From assembly GCA_000729835.1 (NCBI GenBank), contig JFHB01000001.1, positions 496,001-560,000 on the forward strand: a DNA stretch of 64,000 bases, read 5' to 3'. A program made the position numbers and the translations under genes. The notes under the pieces are model-generated. The model ran no database searches. It was not told the DNA's origin and saw only the letters and a list, made by a program, of their open reading frames with translations. The DNA is from Atkinsonella hypoxylon (taxonomy: Eukaryota; Ascomycota; Sordariomycetes; Hypocreales; Clavicipitaceae). Of the stretch, positions 43,834 to 54,350 are shown one piece after another (within the stretch, counting starts at the first letter, position 1; every line of letters begins with the position of its first letter).

Positions 43834-44826
43834 CCGGTTCCTTAGAGATGAGCGTACGGAGCACTCCGCACAGTAGTGCCAAGCCATACATACAGTCTAG
43901 CACATTGTATCAACGCGTGAGGTGCCATGGTTGCGCGCTGCATTGCTCGCGACTCCACTCCACCCGGCAGCTCCATAATATCCTCAAGAAGCTGGACGCT
44001 TGTTGGCTTGGCTGGCTCCCCATGGACCCGCCCTGAAGGTACGTACTTCCAAGCCCCTTGTCGTGTTCTCGTACCAGGTGCCTGCAATAGAGTCCTGCCC
44101 CCCCCCCCCCTTGACTGGTCTGCGTGCAGAGCTTGCTTTGATTGTCCTCGCTTCTTGCTCCTCTGCTTCTGCCCCGGCCCTCTCTGTGTTCGCCCACCCG
44201 TCTCCCCCCGTTCTTACACACTTCTGGCCTCTTACTTTCTCACGGTTGTCTCGCCTTACCCCTTTCAACAAACAAAAAAAACACGTCCCGTCACTCGTTC
44301 CAGTCTTCGTCACTCGTTCTCCGCGGCCAGCCCACTGCACTGCGTTTTCAATCTTGTCCCCCTCATTTGGAGGACTGCCGCCATTGTCTGTTCTTTAGTC
44401 TTTGTGTGGTCATTACATGCGGGCTTTTCGTTTCTGCAACTCAGCCATCTCCATCCTTCAGTCTGTGCAGTTTTGACTAAGGAGAAGTCGATACAAACGG
44501 CGAATGCTCGACTCCTTTCCTCGCCCATCGTCGATTTGCTTCGTCCATAAAATCACATTTCGATACGCAGTCCTGGGAACAAACGATCAGTCTCGATAGC
44601 CGCAATCGTTCCTTTCCCTTTACGGCTCAGTCACGTCGCCTCCCTGGCGGAATCGACTCGTCTGTCCGTGTACTGCTGCTGATAGGGGGGTTATTTCATC
44701 AATAATTTTGTCCAACCTCACGGTTTTCAGAAACGATTCATCCGAACCGTTTAGGTTGTCTGCTGTACTGGCTACCTGTCCATACAATTGGTTCCATATC
44801 ATTTCCTCAGACAACCCATACCGAAA

Positions 44827-45745
44827 ATGAGACTATCGACTATCGCGTTTGGCGCCATCATGGCTGCCAGCCGTGTTCACGCTCAACAACCCACGCAACG
44901 GCCCATTAAGATTCCCGCCATTGGTGTTTTGACCTCTTCTGGCTGCTATAGTTCTTACGGCAATATGACGATGCACAGCCCCATACCAGCCGAAAAAATG
45001 TCCACGGGTTCATGCAGTCAGGCTTGCAAAGACGATGGTTTCTGGCTGGCTGCTATGCACGGAGGACAGTGTCTGTGTGGCTATGCTTTGCCTCCTAAGC
45101 AAGATCTGGTCGACGACGGTGAATGCAATCAGTCATGTCCCGCATATCCACCCGAAGCCTGTGGCGGTCTTGAAACTTACTCCATCTACAATGTCGGACT
45201 TCAGCTGCAGATTAGCCGCTACGACCCGGCCAGCTCCACGACTGCAGCAAGTAAAACGAGTTCTCCGTCGCCAACCTCCAGTCTCGTATCTAGCACTTCC
45301 GCCTCCAGCAGCACCAGCAATCCTGGTGCTACTGTGACGCAGACTACAGTAGCAACAGAAACTCCCAAACCGAACGAAGGCGGGCCCAATGTGGCCGGCA
45401 TTGCTGCCGGTGTCGTTGTCGGTGTAGTAGCTGCCGCCGGAATTATAGCTGGCATCTTTTTCTACATCAGACGCAAGCGCAACTCGGAGATAGAAGAGGA
45501 GCATCGCCGAAACGCCGCAGTCAACGCTTTCATCAGCGGCTCCAAGCCTCCCAGTAGCCACGGCAGCATTTCCATGACTGATTCTCGTCTGGATCCCGTC
45601 ATGGCCCATAGACGAATGAGCGACGGCAGTATTGCTGATAATGAAGACTATTCGCGAAGGATTTTAAGGGTATGTTGAATTGCATCCTTTACCCGTGGTA
45701 GTTCTCTGTATTAACGTTTTTCTATTGCAGGTTACCAATGCATGA
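44827..45745 (+). CDS. WSC-domain plasma-membrane protein (cell-wall stress sensor type)
   Basis: Single-pass protein of 285 residues. Order: signal peptide (residues 1-19, ending VHA), WSC domain about 30-128 with eight Cys (GCYSSYGN, CSQACKDDGFWLAAMHGGQCLCGY, CNQSCPAYPPEACGG), a Ser/Thr-rich mucin-like stalk, one transmembrane helix (AAGVVVGVVAAAGIIAGIFF), then an Arg/Lys stop-transfer and a cytosolic tail. A 60-nt intron (45670-45730; GTATGT, GCAG) separates the last four codons, so the tail ends RRILRVTNA instead of the read-through VC. The layout matches Wsc1/Slg1-like sensors of the cell-wall-integrity MAPK pathway; signalling function is inferred. ATG 44827 begins at the signal peptide. 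Confidence 0.88.
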
Positions 45746-46632
45746 GCATTCAATTCATCAAAACCAGCACTCTCGCCCTCTCGGAATTACAATTATCCTA
45801 TCCTCCATCCATCATCTCCCTTACAGGCATTCAAGGCGTTATCGGGATGACAGCTCATGTCCACTTGATGGTCAATCGGCTGACGATCTAGCGGCGTTAC
45901 TATTTCTATATCTATTTTGCTCCCCTGGCGTAGGATTATTCCTGATTTCTATTCATTCTACGAAGGTGACTTGACTCGTTTGCCGGGTGCTACAGCGCAT
46001 CCCGGGCTTTCTGAGCGTGTCTCCTATGCCATCCACTCATTTACGTCTCCTTTTGAGCAGCTAAACTTCTATTCTGGACACGAGAGATGGCATGCAATGA
46101 CCACATTGTGTCCTCTCTTCCTCTTGACTCATCAGCAACCACTCGCTAGACCATAGGTCTTGCTTGCATTGGTGTGACTCAACTTGGTGTGTAGTTCAGC
46201 AACCTAGTGGCAGCGGTTCGTCAGACGATCTCCGTCCGATGCCGCCGCCGACACTGCGCCACAGTAACCTATCCCATTGGTGTTCGCCCTGGGGTTTGTG
46301 TGCACGTGACACGGTTCCGTTGCTGATTTTAGTATTAATTCCTTTTTATACGCTGAGGGCAGCGACGGAAAGTTGGTGTGGAAATGTATGTATGGACTGC
46401 AAAATAACATTTGAAACAAATACTCCTGAAATCTCGTTGATAGCTTCCATTCCTCTGTGTGGATTTATGGGCGTTGTAGCTACGAAGGTTTAGCGTTCTC
46501 CTGTCGAGTGAAAAGTTAAAAAAAAGTATGACTACAGTATGACTACACAAGCATACATCATTTTATGGAGCATGGCACAATACTTTCGGGACGCCCAAAT
46601 GTGTGCATATTGGTTTGTGAGCTTTTTCATTT
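45746..46632. other. Intergenic region after the WSC gene
   Basis: About 890 bp, presumably WSC 3' UTR and distal promoter of the next gene. No recognisable frame; no repeats other than the duplication beginning at 46633. Confidence 0.55.
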
Positions 46633-46868
46633 TGTCATTCTCACTTTTAGCTACTGCACACTTCCAGAGATACTCACTTCTTAGTACTTACTTCTTTTAC
46701 ATCTCGAGTCCGTGGTGACAAAAACGTCAGCAAAATTAAATGTCATTACTCACTTTTAGCTACTGCACACTTCCAGAGATACTCACTTCTTATCTTAGTA
46801 CTTACTTCTTTTACATCTCGAGTCCGTGGTGACGCGAAAACGTCAGCAAAATTCAATGTCACTACTCA
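46633..46868 (+). repeat. Tandem duplication of promoter/leader including the start codon
   Basis: Segment starting TGTCATT(C/A)CTCACTTTTAGC at 46633 is repeated from 46741, and its first bases recur at 46857 where the real gene begins. Unit lengths are 108 and 116 bp; the second copy has about five extra bases (TATCT) and a few substitutions, otherwise near-identical. Copy 2 begins with ATGTCATTACTCACTTT, almost the same as the true start ATGTCACTACTCACTTT at 46856. Confidence 0.9.
46740..46832 (+). other. Upstream ORF created by the tandem duplication
   Basis: ATG at 46740, 30 codons, TGA at 46830-46832, ending 23 bases before the main start codon at 46856. It begins with the same six residues (MSLLTF) as the downstream protein because the duplication copied the start region. 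If it lies within the mRNA it could reduce translation of the main ORF. Whether it is transcribed is not visible. Confidence 0.4.
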
Positions 46869-47566
46869 CTTTCATCCTCGGTGCCATGATCGCCCTGCTC
46901 TGGACAGTGCACCACATCCACAATAAACCAGGCCCAGGAATGTCTGACCCGGTCACCCTGCGCAAATCTACAAATGCCACACGGGCGAGTCTTGCCGTCA
47001 CTGAACTGAGGTGCCTCAACGCAACCATTAACATACCAGACTACAAAAGGGCATTCGGAATGCTGGTCGACTACTGTACAGACTTCAAAGTCGCATTTCG
47101 AAGTCCGTATGTGGCGGTCGTGGGGCACACCACTGCGTATGTATGCTCGGTCGTCGGGCCCGAGTATTGCAGTGGGCTGGAGCTCGAGGTGGTTGATATG
47201 GTGTTGGATAAGATGTGTGGTCCTGCTGTAGCAGGATTTATTCGTTTGAAGGAGGAGAATGCTACGATTTATGGGAGGGGCGTGTTTGGCACCGATATGT
47301 GCCGGAAGCTGGGGCATGGGCGGATGGACCACTATAGGTTCAAACCACGTCCGGTTTGGATCAACGGGACACGGTTTCATGGGAATCAGAATTCGACGAC
47401 AGGGGGAACCCTACGCGTTCCGAACGGATCGAATTGGACGAGGGTTGATGGGAATCGGAATTCGACGATTGTTCGGGGCCAGCCGCTTCCGGGATATCTC
47501 AACGGGACGCGTGTTCGTGGGGATCAGAGTTTGACGACTGGTCGGAGGCGTGTCGTCAGGATGTAA
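46856..47566 (+). CDS. Secreted or membrane-anchored glycoprotein with C-terminal repeats, function unknown
   Basis: 236 residues. The N-terminus has a hydrophobic segment (LLTFILGAMIALLWTVHHI) that could be a signal peptide or signal anchor. Six Cys lie in the middle (RCLNA, DYC, YVCSV, EYCSG, KMCGP, DMCRK), consistent with disulfides. Nine N-glycosylation sequons are present, six in the last 65 residues. That tail contains three imperfect repeats of NGTR-x2-G-(N/D)-(Q/R)-NSTT type, also visible in the DNA at about 66-72-nt spacing. No family recognised. ATG 46856 is preferred; the GTG further upstream in frame lies in the duplicated leader. Fast-evolving features and a gene-poor setting suggest a lineage-specific secreted protein, which is inference. 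Confidence 0.55.
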   Translation: MSLLTFILGAMIALLWTVHHIHNKPGPGMSDPVTLRKSTNATRASLAVTELRCLNATINIPDYKRAFGMLVDYCTDFKVAFRSPYVAVVGHTTAYVCSVVGPEYCSGLELEVVDMVLDKMCGPAVAGFIRLKEENATIYGRGVFGTDMCRKLGHGRMDHYRFKPRPVWINGTRFHGNQNSTTGGTLRVPNGSNWTRVDGNRNSTIVRGQPLPGYLNGTRVRGDQSLTTGRRRVVRM

Positions 47567-48133
47567 GGGGACGTCGGTGGAATTGTTGCTGGTTGGTTGG
47601 TTGGTGGACAGAGTGTTGGCAGATGTTAGCCGCTATGCACTTACGTGGTCGACCATGTTCTCGATGATGGTGAGCACACCAGCAATTGGAACACACAACG
47701 TTGATGGGGCTAGGGTAAGAGATGGAGCAGCCTAACATAAGAAAGAGAAAAAAAGGTTGAAATTATAAAATGGCTACTGAGGAACATGGGCGGCGCACAG
47801 AAAATGTATTTTATTTGGTTGTCCTGCCTGCATGAGTATAAGTCATGCTGTCGCGACATTTTATATATCACATCCATCCAGGGTAGTGCTGTGGAATATA
47901 TCACGTGGAGACTGGAACCGGGTTCCTTACGCGAGCATCTGGCGCGTTTTGCAAAAGTTCAGCTTCGGAGCCAGACCACTGAACTACGGTAGCCGTGACA
48001 CAATTGTCCTGCGCAACGGCGAAGCTACAAAGCTGCAGGATCATTTAAGAAATCAAAGTCTGTCTCCGAGTCCTGCGACGTACTCAACATCCTGCTACCG
48101 GGTGCTACCCTGGGACAGCTCGTCAATCTCACC
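47567..48133. other. Intergenic region upstream of the NUP37 homologue
   Basis: About 570 bp. It should contain the 3' UTR of the glycoprotein gene and the NUP37 promoter. No repeat or convincing frame. Confidence 0.55.
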
Positions 48134-50343
48134 ATGACTTCTTTAACAACGCCTCGCATCCGTCGGACTGGGCAAAACACTCAATTTACGTGAGTATCAT
48201 AGTTTCGATGTACGCATACGGGCTAGTGCAAAACGGCTGACTTTTTGCTTGTCATAGCTATAACCTCCCCCGACGAGTAAATGACGTGCAAATATATCCC
48301 TTCCAGTCACCACAAGGCGCAACGATTATAATCTATGGTCATGAGAATGGCGTATCGATTGCTTGGAGGGGTGGTAGGCGTCTGAAACCACAGAAAAGCA
48401 AGCCCGATTCTGGGAGGAAACAAAACGGGTCCTCTGACGATACTGCTATGTTGATTGACTCGGACGATGAACAACCACCTGCGAAAGCTCAACCGGCACA
48501 AAAGTTTGTCGATAAACCGCAATTCGAAGCAGAGGATGAACAAGGCCCGTATCCCGAGATTGTGCAAACACTGGATCTCGCACTCGGTACAGTAGTCCTT
48601 CACGTGGCCGCTATCCCAATGACGCAGTCCAGCGTGCAGAACAGCGATTCTGCCACCGGGTCGTTGCTGTCCGAAAGAATGGTACTTGCGGTTTCTTGCG
48701 TCACGAGCGATGTATATGTCATTACCGTGCCATTGACACCTCCCAGCCACGAGAGTAAAGCAAGGCAGGAACTGAGGTCAGGGCTACTAGCTGGTCAAGC
48801 AGGATCCGGTGCTTGGGGAGAACACATTATTCTTCTCGGTGGTCAAAGGAAGTACAGTACTGGATTGGCCATCTCACTAGTGCAACCGAAGGCTTCAGAG
48901 CCCAAAAGCAAAACACCACGAGCCGTAGTTGCGGCTTGCTCACAGCAGGTGTCTGGTACTTTGATGCTCTGGGACGTTCCGCTGGATATCAATACTAAGC
49001 CGGATCGGCCAATTGAGCCCTTCCAGACGGAGTATCTCCCCCACCCCCTCAATAGCATTTCCTTTAATCCCATACATACATCACAAATTTTAACAGTCTC
49101 GTCCCATCACGCCGTCAGAGTCTACGACTACGCAGTGTCTGCACTCCCACCCGATCCTGAGGCCACCAGCCCATTCCCAGCACAAGGCTCGTGGCTGCTG
49201 TCCCTATATCAACCGTTTGCTCGACCAACGGCTTCTAGAAAGCCTGTCCTAGATGCCGTATGGATATCCCATGGTCGAGCTGTTTTTACCCTTTTCGCTG
49301 ACGGCATGTGGGGAGTCTGGGACATTGATGGTGTCAGTCCATCTTCATCTGGCGCAGCAATGTCGAGCAAATTAAAGTCAGGAGTCACCGGTGCTGCTTT
49401 GACAAGCTTCAGCATTTCAGGCTACATCGAGGGTACAAATTCCCTTCGAAGTGCTGCCACTCAGCAAAAGGAGAACCACAATGGAGAATTTGCACCCATG
49501 ACACCTCACACCCGACGGCAGGCAACCGCCTCTCTTAGCTCTGCGGCTACTATCGACCGGTTGTCAGCCGTCAGGGGGGGATTGACGGTGATTGCGCTGC
49601 CATCCAAGAGCAAAGCTCTGCAAGATGAGAGCCTAGTCTTATGGATCGGTGGCTCAGAACATGTATGCATCATTCCGGCAGTATCCAGATTCTGGGACTC
49701 GCAACTTCGAAAAGGTGCTGGAGGAGGTGTCAACTTGTTTAGTGGCGCACAACCTACGAGAATTTTCAAGCTCGCTGATCTCTCGACGGGATTATTGGGA
49801 GATAGATGCTGTGGTGTCAGTCTTCTTATAGCATCTTCAAAGGCTGGCTCACAGGCGGAAGAGGACGGTGGCCTGCCCGTCGACATCCTTGTACAAGGCG
49901 AGTCACGATTGGTAATTGTTCGCTACGGAGAGGATGAACAAGGAAGAAAAATTGGAAGCTTTGTCGATGGCCGTAGAAGAAGGCTGTTCTCCAAGGGAGA
50001 GAAATCAGATGCTATCATTGCGCATGGCAAACCTGACCGAGTTACCAGCCTATCCTTCAACTTGAGCACCGTGAAGCCTGGAACATTGCGCAGGAAGTCA
50101 TACCCAAGGGGCCAAGATGACACGATCGGAGAACACGAAGATAGTTCACAACTGTCATCTCGAACACGCCTTGGTTTCGAATTCATGGACACCATGAACG
50201 CTGCCGCTGACGTGAGCACTGACTTGACTGCTCGAGATGTCGAGGCTGAAATGCTTGACATCATGGAGATCGATCAAGCACTCGGGACCATGGAAAACAG
50301 ACGATGGAGTGGACGGAAAAAAGTCTTTTTCGAAGAAGACTAG
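48134..50343 (+). CDS. NUP37: Nucleoporin NUP37-like beta-propeller protein
   Basis: Exons 48134-48189 and 48258-50343 with a 68-nt intron (GTGAGT, CATAG) give 713 residues. The splice yields RRTGQNTQFTYNLPRRVNDVQIYPFQSPQGATIIIYGHENGV as separate short blocks typical of the filamentous-fungal Nup37 N-terminus. WD-like strands follow, for example SGTLMLWDVPLD, PHPLNSISFNPIHTSQILTV with HHAVRVYDY, and DAVWISHGRAVFTLFADGMWGVWDIDG. Filamentous-fungal Nup37, as in Chaetomium, is much longer than the human protein because of a C-terminal extension, and this one also has about 300 residues after the propeller. Nup37 sits in the outer-ring (Y) complex of the nuclear pore, bound to Nup120. The name rests on remembered similarity, so a generic WD protein is the alternative. 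Confidence 0.65.
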
Positions 50344-51421
50344 AAAGCATGGTTGGTAAAACTGACGGACTAGACAGAACGCGCTGCAGCATGTACCGCA
50401 ACTCGATATAAAATGTATGATACCCTGACGAATCTTGCGATAGTCACCGACGGATGACAAGGTCAAATAATAACATTCCAGCGGTTCCCGTCCCATACAT
50501 GTGACTGTCATGAACTTTTCATCATTCCGCACGGCAAGGTGGAGCGCAAGGCTAGATTCATCCTTGACGACTTTGTATTCTGAGCGGTATATTAACATAA
50601 AATACACTTGCAAGTGTATTCTCGAAGGCGTCTACACGGGGTATGAGGCATTGGGCGGGTTTCCGTGGACATCTGTTCATGTTCCTAGTCAAGTGGCTCT
50701 TTTAATCTTCCCTTGGCGGCTATCCGAGAAGTGATTCTTGGCTGTCGTCATCGGAGGAGAGCGGTCAACTTTGCACTGGGAGGCGACCTTCGAGACATTT
50801 CACGCGTATATAAACTGAATGCTGTAATATCTGAGATGGGTTTGTTGAATTCGGTGGTGTGTGAACTTTGATGAGATGAATTGCTGAATCTTGAATGCTT
50901 TTGTGCTACTACATTTGCACTCTCTTTCCACGATTCTGTGATAGGTGCAGGTGTGACTTTGTTTATTGTATTATTAGAATGGTCAGCGAGAGCTATATGC
51001 TGGAAAGAAACATAAGATTTCACATTTACTTGTCCCACTTCTCGTGTGCAGCAGTCTATTGGTGGAGTTAGATAAAGGCGTGACAGATGATCAGAAGTTG
51101 CTCATTTAAACGTTGTGGTGACTGACGACGATCAATTGATGACACAGCTCTAAGGAGTCGAAAAAGTGGGACCACTTAAAAACGTCGCGTCGACAGGGCG
51201 CGTCATGGACCTTTCTCTGCTGGCGGCGCGTTACATGGGTAACTAGTTAGTTAACTAGTTATGCAGATACTCTATGGAGCTGTGAAGAAGCTTCGCTTTC
51301 AACCCCGCGAGCTCCCTTGATTTACACTGGTTCGAGTCAACTCTGCGTCTGTAGCTCCGCCTCTCAGCAATCACTATCTCGAAGCAACAGGGACATTCGG
51401 TCCGACCCTACGGCAGTCACG
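50344..51421. other. Intergenic region upstream of FEN1
   Basis: About 1.1 kb. The part next to FEN1 contains CGAAAAAGTGGGACC (51159-51173), followed by GTCGCGTCG and GGCGCGTC elements that resemble, but do not exactly match, MluI cell-cycle boxes. No gene seen. Confidence 0.55.
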
Positions 51422-52762
51422 ATGGGTATCAAACAATTATTCCAGATCATCAAGGAGGAAGCGCCAGAGGCGATCAAAGAGGGCGAAATAAAAAACCATT
51501 TCGGTCGCAAAGTCGCTATCGTATGCCAAGTCTTGCAGCACTTCGTAGAATCCGAATCTGAGCTTTGACGCAATGCTAACGTCCATTCCAGGATGCGTCC
51601 ATGAGCATCTACAGCTTCCTCATCGCCGTGCGCTCCGATGGCCAACAGCTCATGAATGACAGCGGAGAGACGACTTCACATTTGATGGGCATGTTCTACC
51701 GCACGTTACGAATGGTGGACAACGGGATCAAGCCCCTCTACGTGTTCGATGGAGCACCGCCAAAGCTCAAATCCGGCGAGTTGGCGAAGAGATTTCAGCG
51801 CAAGCAGGAGGCTAACGAGGGACTGGAGGAAGCCAAGGAGACTGGTACGGCCGAGGACGTGGAGAAGTTCTCGAGACGGACCGTGCGTGTGACTCGCGAA
51901 CATAATGCCGAGTGTCAGCGTCTGCTCAAGCTCATGGGCATTCCGTACATCATTGCCCCGACCGAGGCAGAGGCGCAATGTGCGGAACTAGCCATGGCTG
52001 GGAAAGTGTATGCGGCAGCCAGTGAGGATATGGACACGCTGTGTTTCAATACACCTATTCTATTGCGGCATCTCACGTTTAGCGAGCAGCGGAAAGAGCC
52101 TATTCAGGAAATTCGTCTTGATAAGGTCCTAGAAGGGTTGAATATGGAAAGACCACAGGTGAGAATGTGCCGACGGCGATGGTCCAATGCTGAATTTTAG
52201 CGTCGCTCACTGTTCACTAACCGGCTGCATCCCGCCTCAGTTTGTCGATTTATGCATCCTTCTCGGCTGCGACTACCTCGATCCAGTTCCCAAAATCGGA
52301 CCCACGACAGCGCTCAAACTCATTCGTGAACACGGAACGTTGGAGAAGGTCGTCGAGGCGGTTGAGAAGGACCCGAAAAAGAAGTACACACTGCCGGAGG
52401 ACTGGCCATACAAGGATGCGCGCGACCTGTTTTTTGAGCCAGATGTTCGCAAGGCAGACGACCCGCTCTGCGATTTCAAATGGGACAAACCTGATATTGA
52501 AGGCCTCGTCAACTTCCTCGTCACCGAAAAGGGATTTTCCGAGGACAGAGTGCGTGGTGCAGGCGCTCGGCTGGAGAAGAACCTCAAGTCCTCTCAGCAG
52601 GCCCGATTGGAGGGCTTCTTCAGGCCTGTTCCCAAGACGGAGGAAGAGAAGGCTGCGCACAAGCGTAAACTCGATGAGAAGAATGAGGAGAAGAAGAAGA
52701 AGCTGAAGCAAGATAAGAAGGACAAGGCTGCTCAAAAGGCGAAGCCCCGTGGCACGGCATAA
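51422..52762 (+). CDS. RAD27: Flap endonuclease 1 (FEN1/Rad27)
   Basis: Structure-specific 5' flap nuclease for Okazaki-fragment maturation and long-patch base-excision repair. Exons 51422-51520, 51592-52158 and 52241-52762 (introns 71 and 82 nt) give 395 residues, the usual length. The N-terminal domain begins MGIKQLFQIIKEEAP. Metal-binding acids fall at their canonical numbers: Asp34, Asp86, Glu158 and Glu160 (in TEAEAQC), Asp179 and Asp181 (in SEDMDT), and Asp233 (in LGCDYLDP). The helix-hairpin-helix (PKIGPTTALKLI) follows. A PCNA-binding box (QARLEGFF) lies near residue 340, then a Lys-rich tail. An exon boundary immediately before Asp34 explains why the first 33 residues are separate. 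The start is confirmed by the obligatory N-terminal MGI. Confidence 0.97.
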
Positions 52763-53837
52763 CGAAGTGATAATTCTTTACTTTCCTTGTTTGTCGTTTC
52801 TTACGTCGCATCTGGAAGGTTTGATGAATGTACTTGGCAGTGTGGCAATTTGTGCGATGGACATTCACATGGATTTATGAATTCGGGCGAAAAAGCAGCA
52901 GGAAATAAAGGGTTCATGGCGTTCATTGGTCGTGGAGGCATCAGAGCCTTTGACATGTTGATTCTCAGTGATTGCTACGGATTTGAGCAAATGACAATGG
53001 CTCGCCTCGAGGTGTCAGTTGACCATGGCCTCGTAATAATCTCCCACGGTGATACTTGATCGGGCCGCACAGTGCTGCCGCTGGGCTTTTGTTGTGAATG
53101 AGATGTAGGTTGCCGCTGCGGGGCGTTGTGATTTTGAGTTAAATATTAGCGTGGTCAGGTGATCGACGTTGAATACCAACCTGACGACTAAGTACTTCTT
53201 ATCCCGAGGCCCGGGGAAGGACGGATTCCAAGACCCGCATAGCAATACCCTGGAGCGCCATGTGCTTCTCCTAGTGGTTTGCCTCGGGTCGTCTCGAGCG
53301 CTCTCACGAGAGTCGACCGTGATGGCAGATAGCTGATGAGCTGGTCAGAACTGGTTGAACCGAAGGCGGCCTGGCAGGCTGCTTGATTAGCAATCCCGCG
53401 CGGACCGGTGAACGAATGTTGGCTTTTCAACATGTCTTGTGTCTTTCGAGCAATATCGCATCTTTTGTATGGAGTACGCATGTACGGAATACATGTAATG
53501 TGTACTCCGTAGATCGGGGATATTATGCCTCGGTCATGCTGGCGTGGACCCACGGGGTCCATGACATCAGCATTGGCGCTAGCTGCCACCTTCCTTAGCT
53601 TCCACTCACATGCCACGAATGCGGAGATTTGCTCACAGTTTCAACACGTTCGACGGGTTGAGACTGCTGTCCATCTTCGGTGCCTTAATGATGCTAATGT
53701 TTGCTTACTGCTGTTGATATTTTATTTGCCTATTGTACATCTACATGGGCGGCGAGCATGTGATGTAGATAAAATGTAGACTCAGACGTAACTGATGGGA
53801 GATGGGACAAGGCTGAAGAAGATGAGGCAGAGAATCT

Positions 53838-53925
53838 CACTCTGAGTCTCACTCTCATTCTCACACTCACACTCACACTCATACTCATACTCATACTCAC
53901 GCCCCACGCTCACTCACGCTCACTC
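53838..53925. repeat. CTCACT/CTCATA hexamer-type array
   Basis: Degenerate CTCACT, CTCACA, CTCATA and CTCACG units over about 90 bp, homopyrimidine-biased on this strand. Confidence 0.8.
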
Positions 53926-54215
53926 GCAGCTTCCCTTCCGCCCTGGACCAATGACATTTCCCCCAATTCCAGATGCAATACCACGGAGTATCTAGGGGCA
54001 CTGGTGCAACCTCATCCCCACAAATTCCCACCCTCGCTGTCCGTGGGGCAGGATCCCGCTGGATGCATGTGATCGTCGTTTACTGCCGACTTGCTGGATT
54101 TAAGCCTACCTAGGTATCTGTCGTCGTTTCCGGCTCGTCCATCTGCGCCTTCTCTCCATCTCCTTTTTTTTTTTTTTAACTTCTCTTCATTGACCTCAGT
54201 CTGTATCCTTTCTCC

Positions 54216-54255
54216 CTTCTCACCTTCTCACCTTCTCACCTTCTCACCTCCTCAC
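54216..54255. repeat. CTTCTCAC octamer array in the leader of the cyt b5-ACAD gene
   Basis: Four exact 8-bp copies followed by one degenerate copy (CTCCTCAC), about 100 bp upstream of the start codon, so probably in the 5' UTR. Confidence 0.85.
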
Positions 54256-54350
54256 CTCCCCAAGGTTCGCCGCAATTGTGTTCTCTGCTTCGCATCCACT
54301 CAATACCGAGGCAGTAGCAGCTACGAAGACAGGCACAGCTCCAGTCCACC

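Larger units (their letters stand above)
40416..44826. other. Gene-poor accessory stretch
   Basis: About 4.4 kb with no supported gene. It contains two TACTCCGTA motifs (40784-40792, 41434-41442), three TACCTAGGTA palindromes (41361-41370, 41369-41378 overlapping, 42079-42088), a 12-bp array (41312-41357), a 9-bp array (43242-43268), and a TIR element (43494-43833). The last 700 bp (about 44100-44826) is CT-rich and reads as the promoter and long leader of the WSC gene. Frames seen at 42679-43173 and 43927-44550 have no motif support. Confidence 0.55.
52763..54350. other. Intergenic region between FEN1 and the cyt b5-ACAD gene
   Basis: About 1.6 kb. It holds a TACTCCGTA motif (53503-53511), a CTCACT/CTCATA hexamer-type array (about 53838-53925), a TACCTAGGTA palindrome (54107-54116), a T run, and a CTTCTCAC array in the presumed 5' leader (54216-54255). 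No supported gene. Confidence 0.55.

Noticed and set aside
1135..52762. Idea that SPC34, SLD2, DIM-2, MIS14 and FEN1 form a chromosome-maintenance cluster
   Set aside because: They are interspersed with unrelated housekeeping genes over 50 kb in mixed orientation, so shared location is best read as chance.
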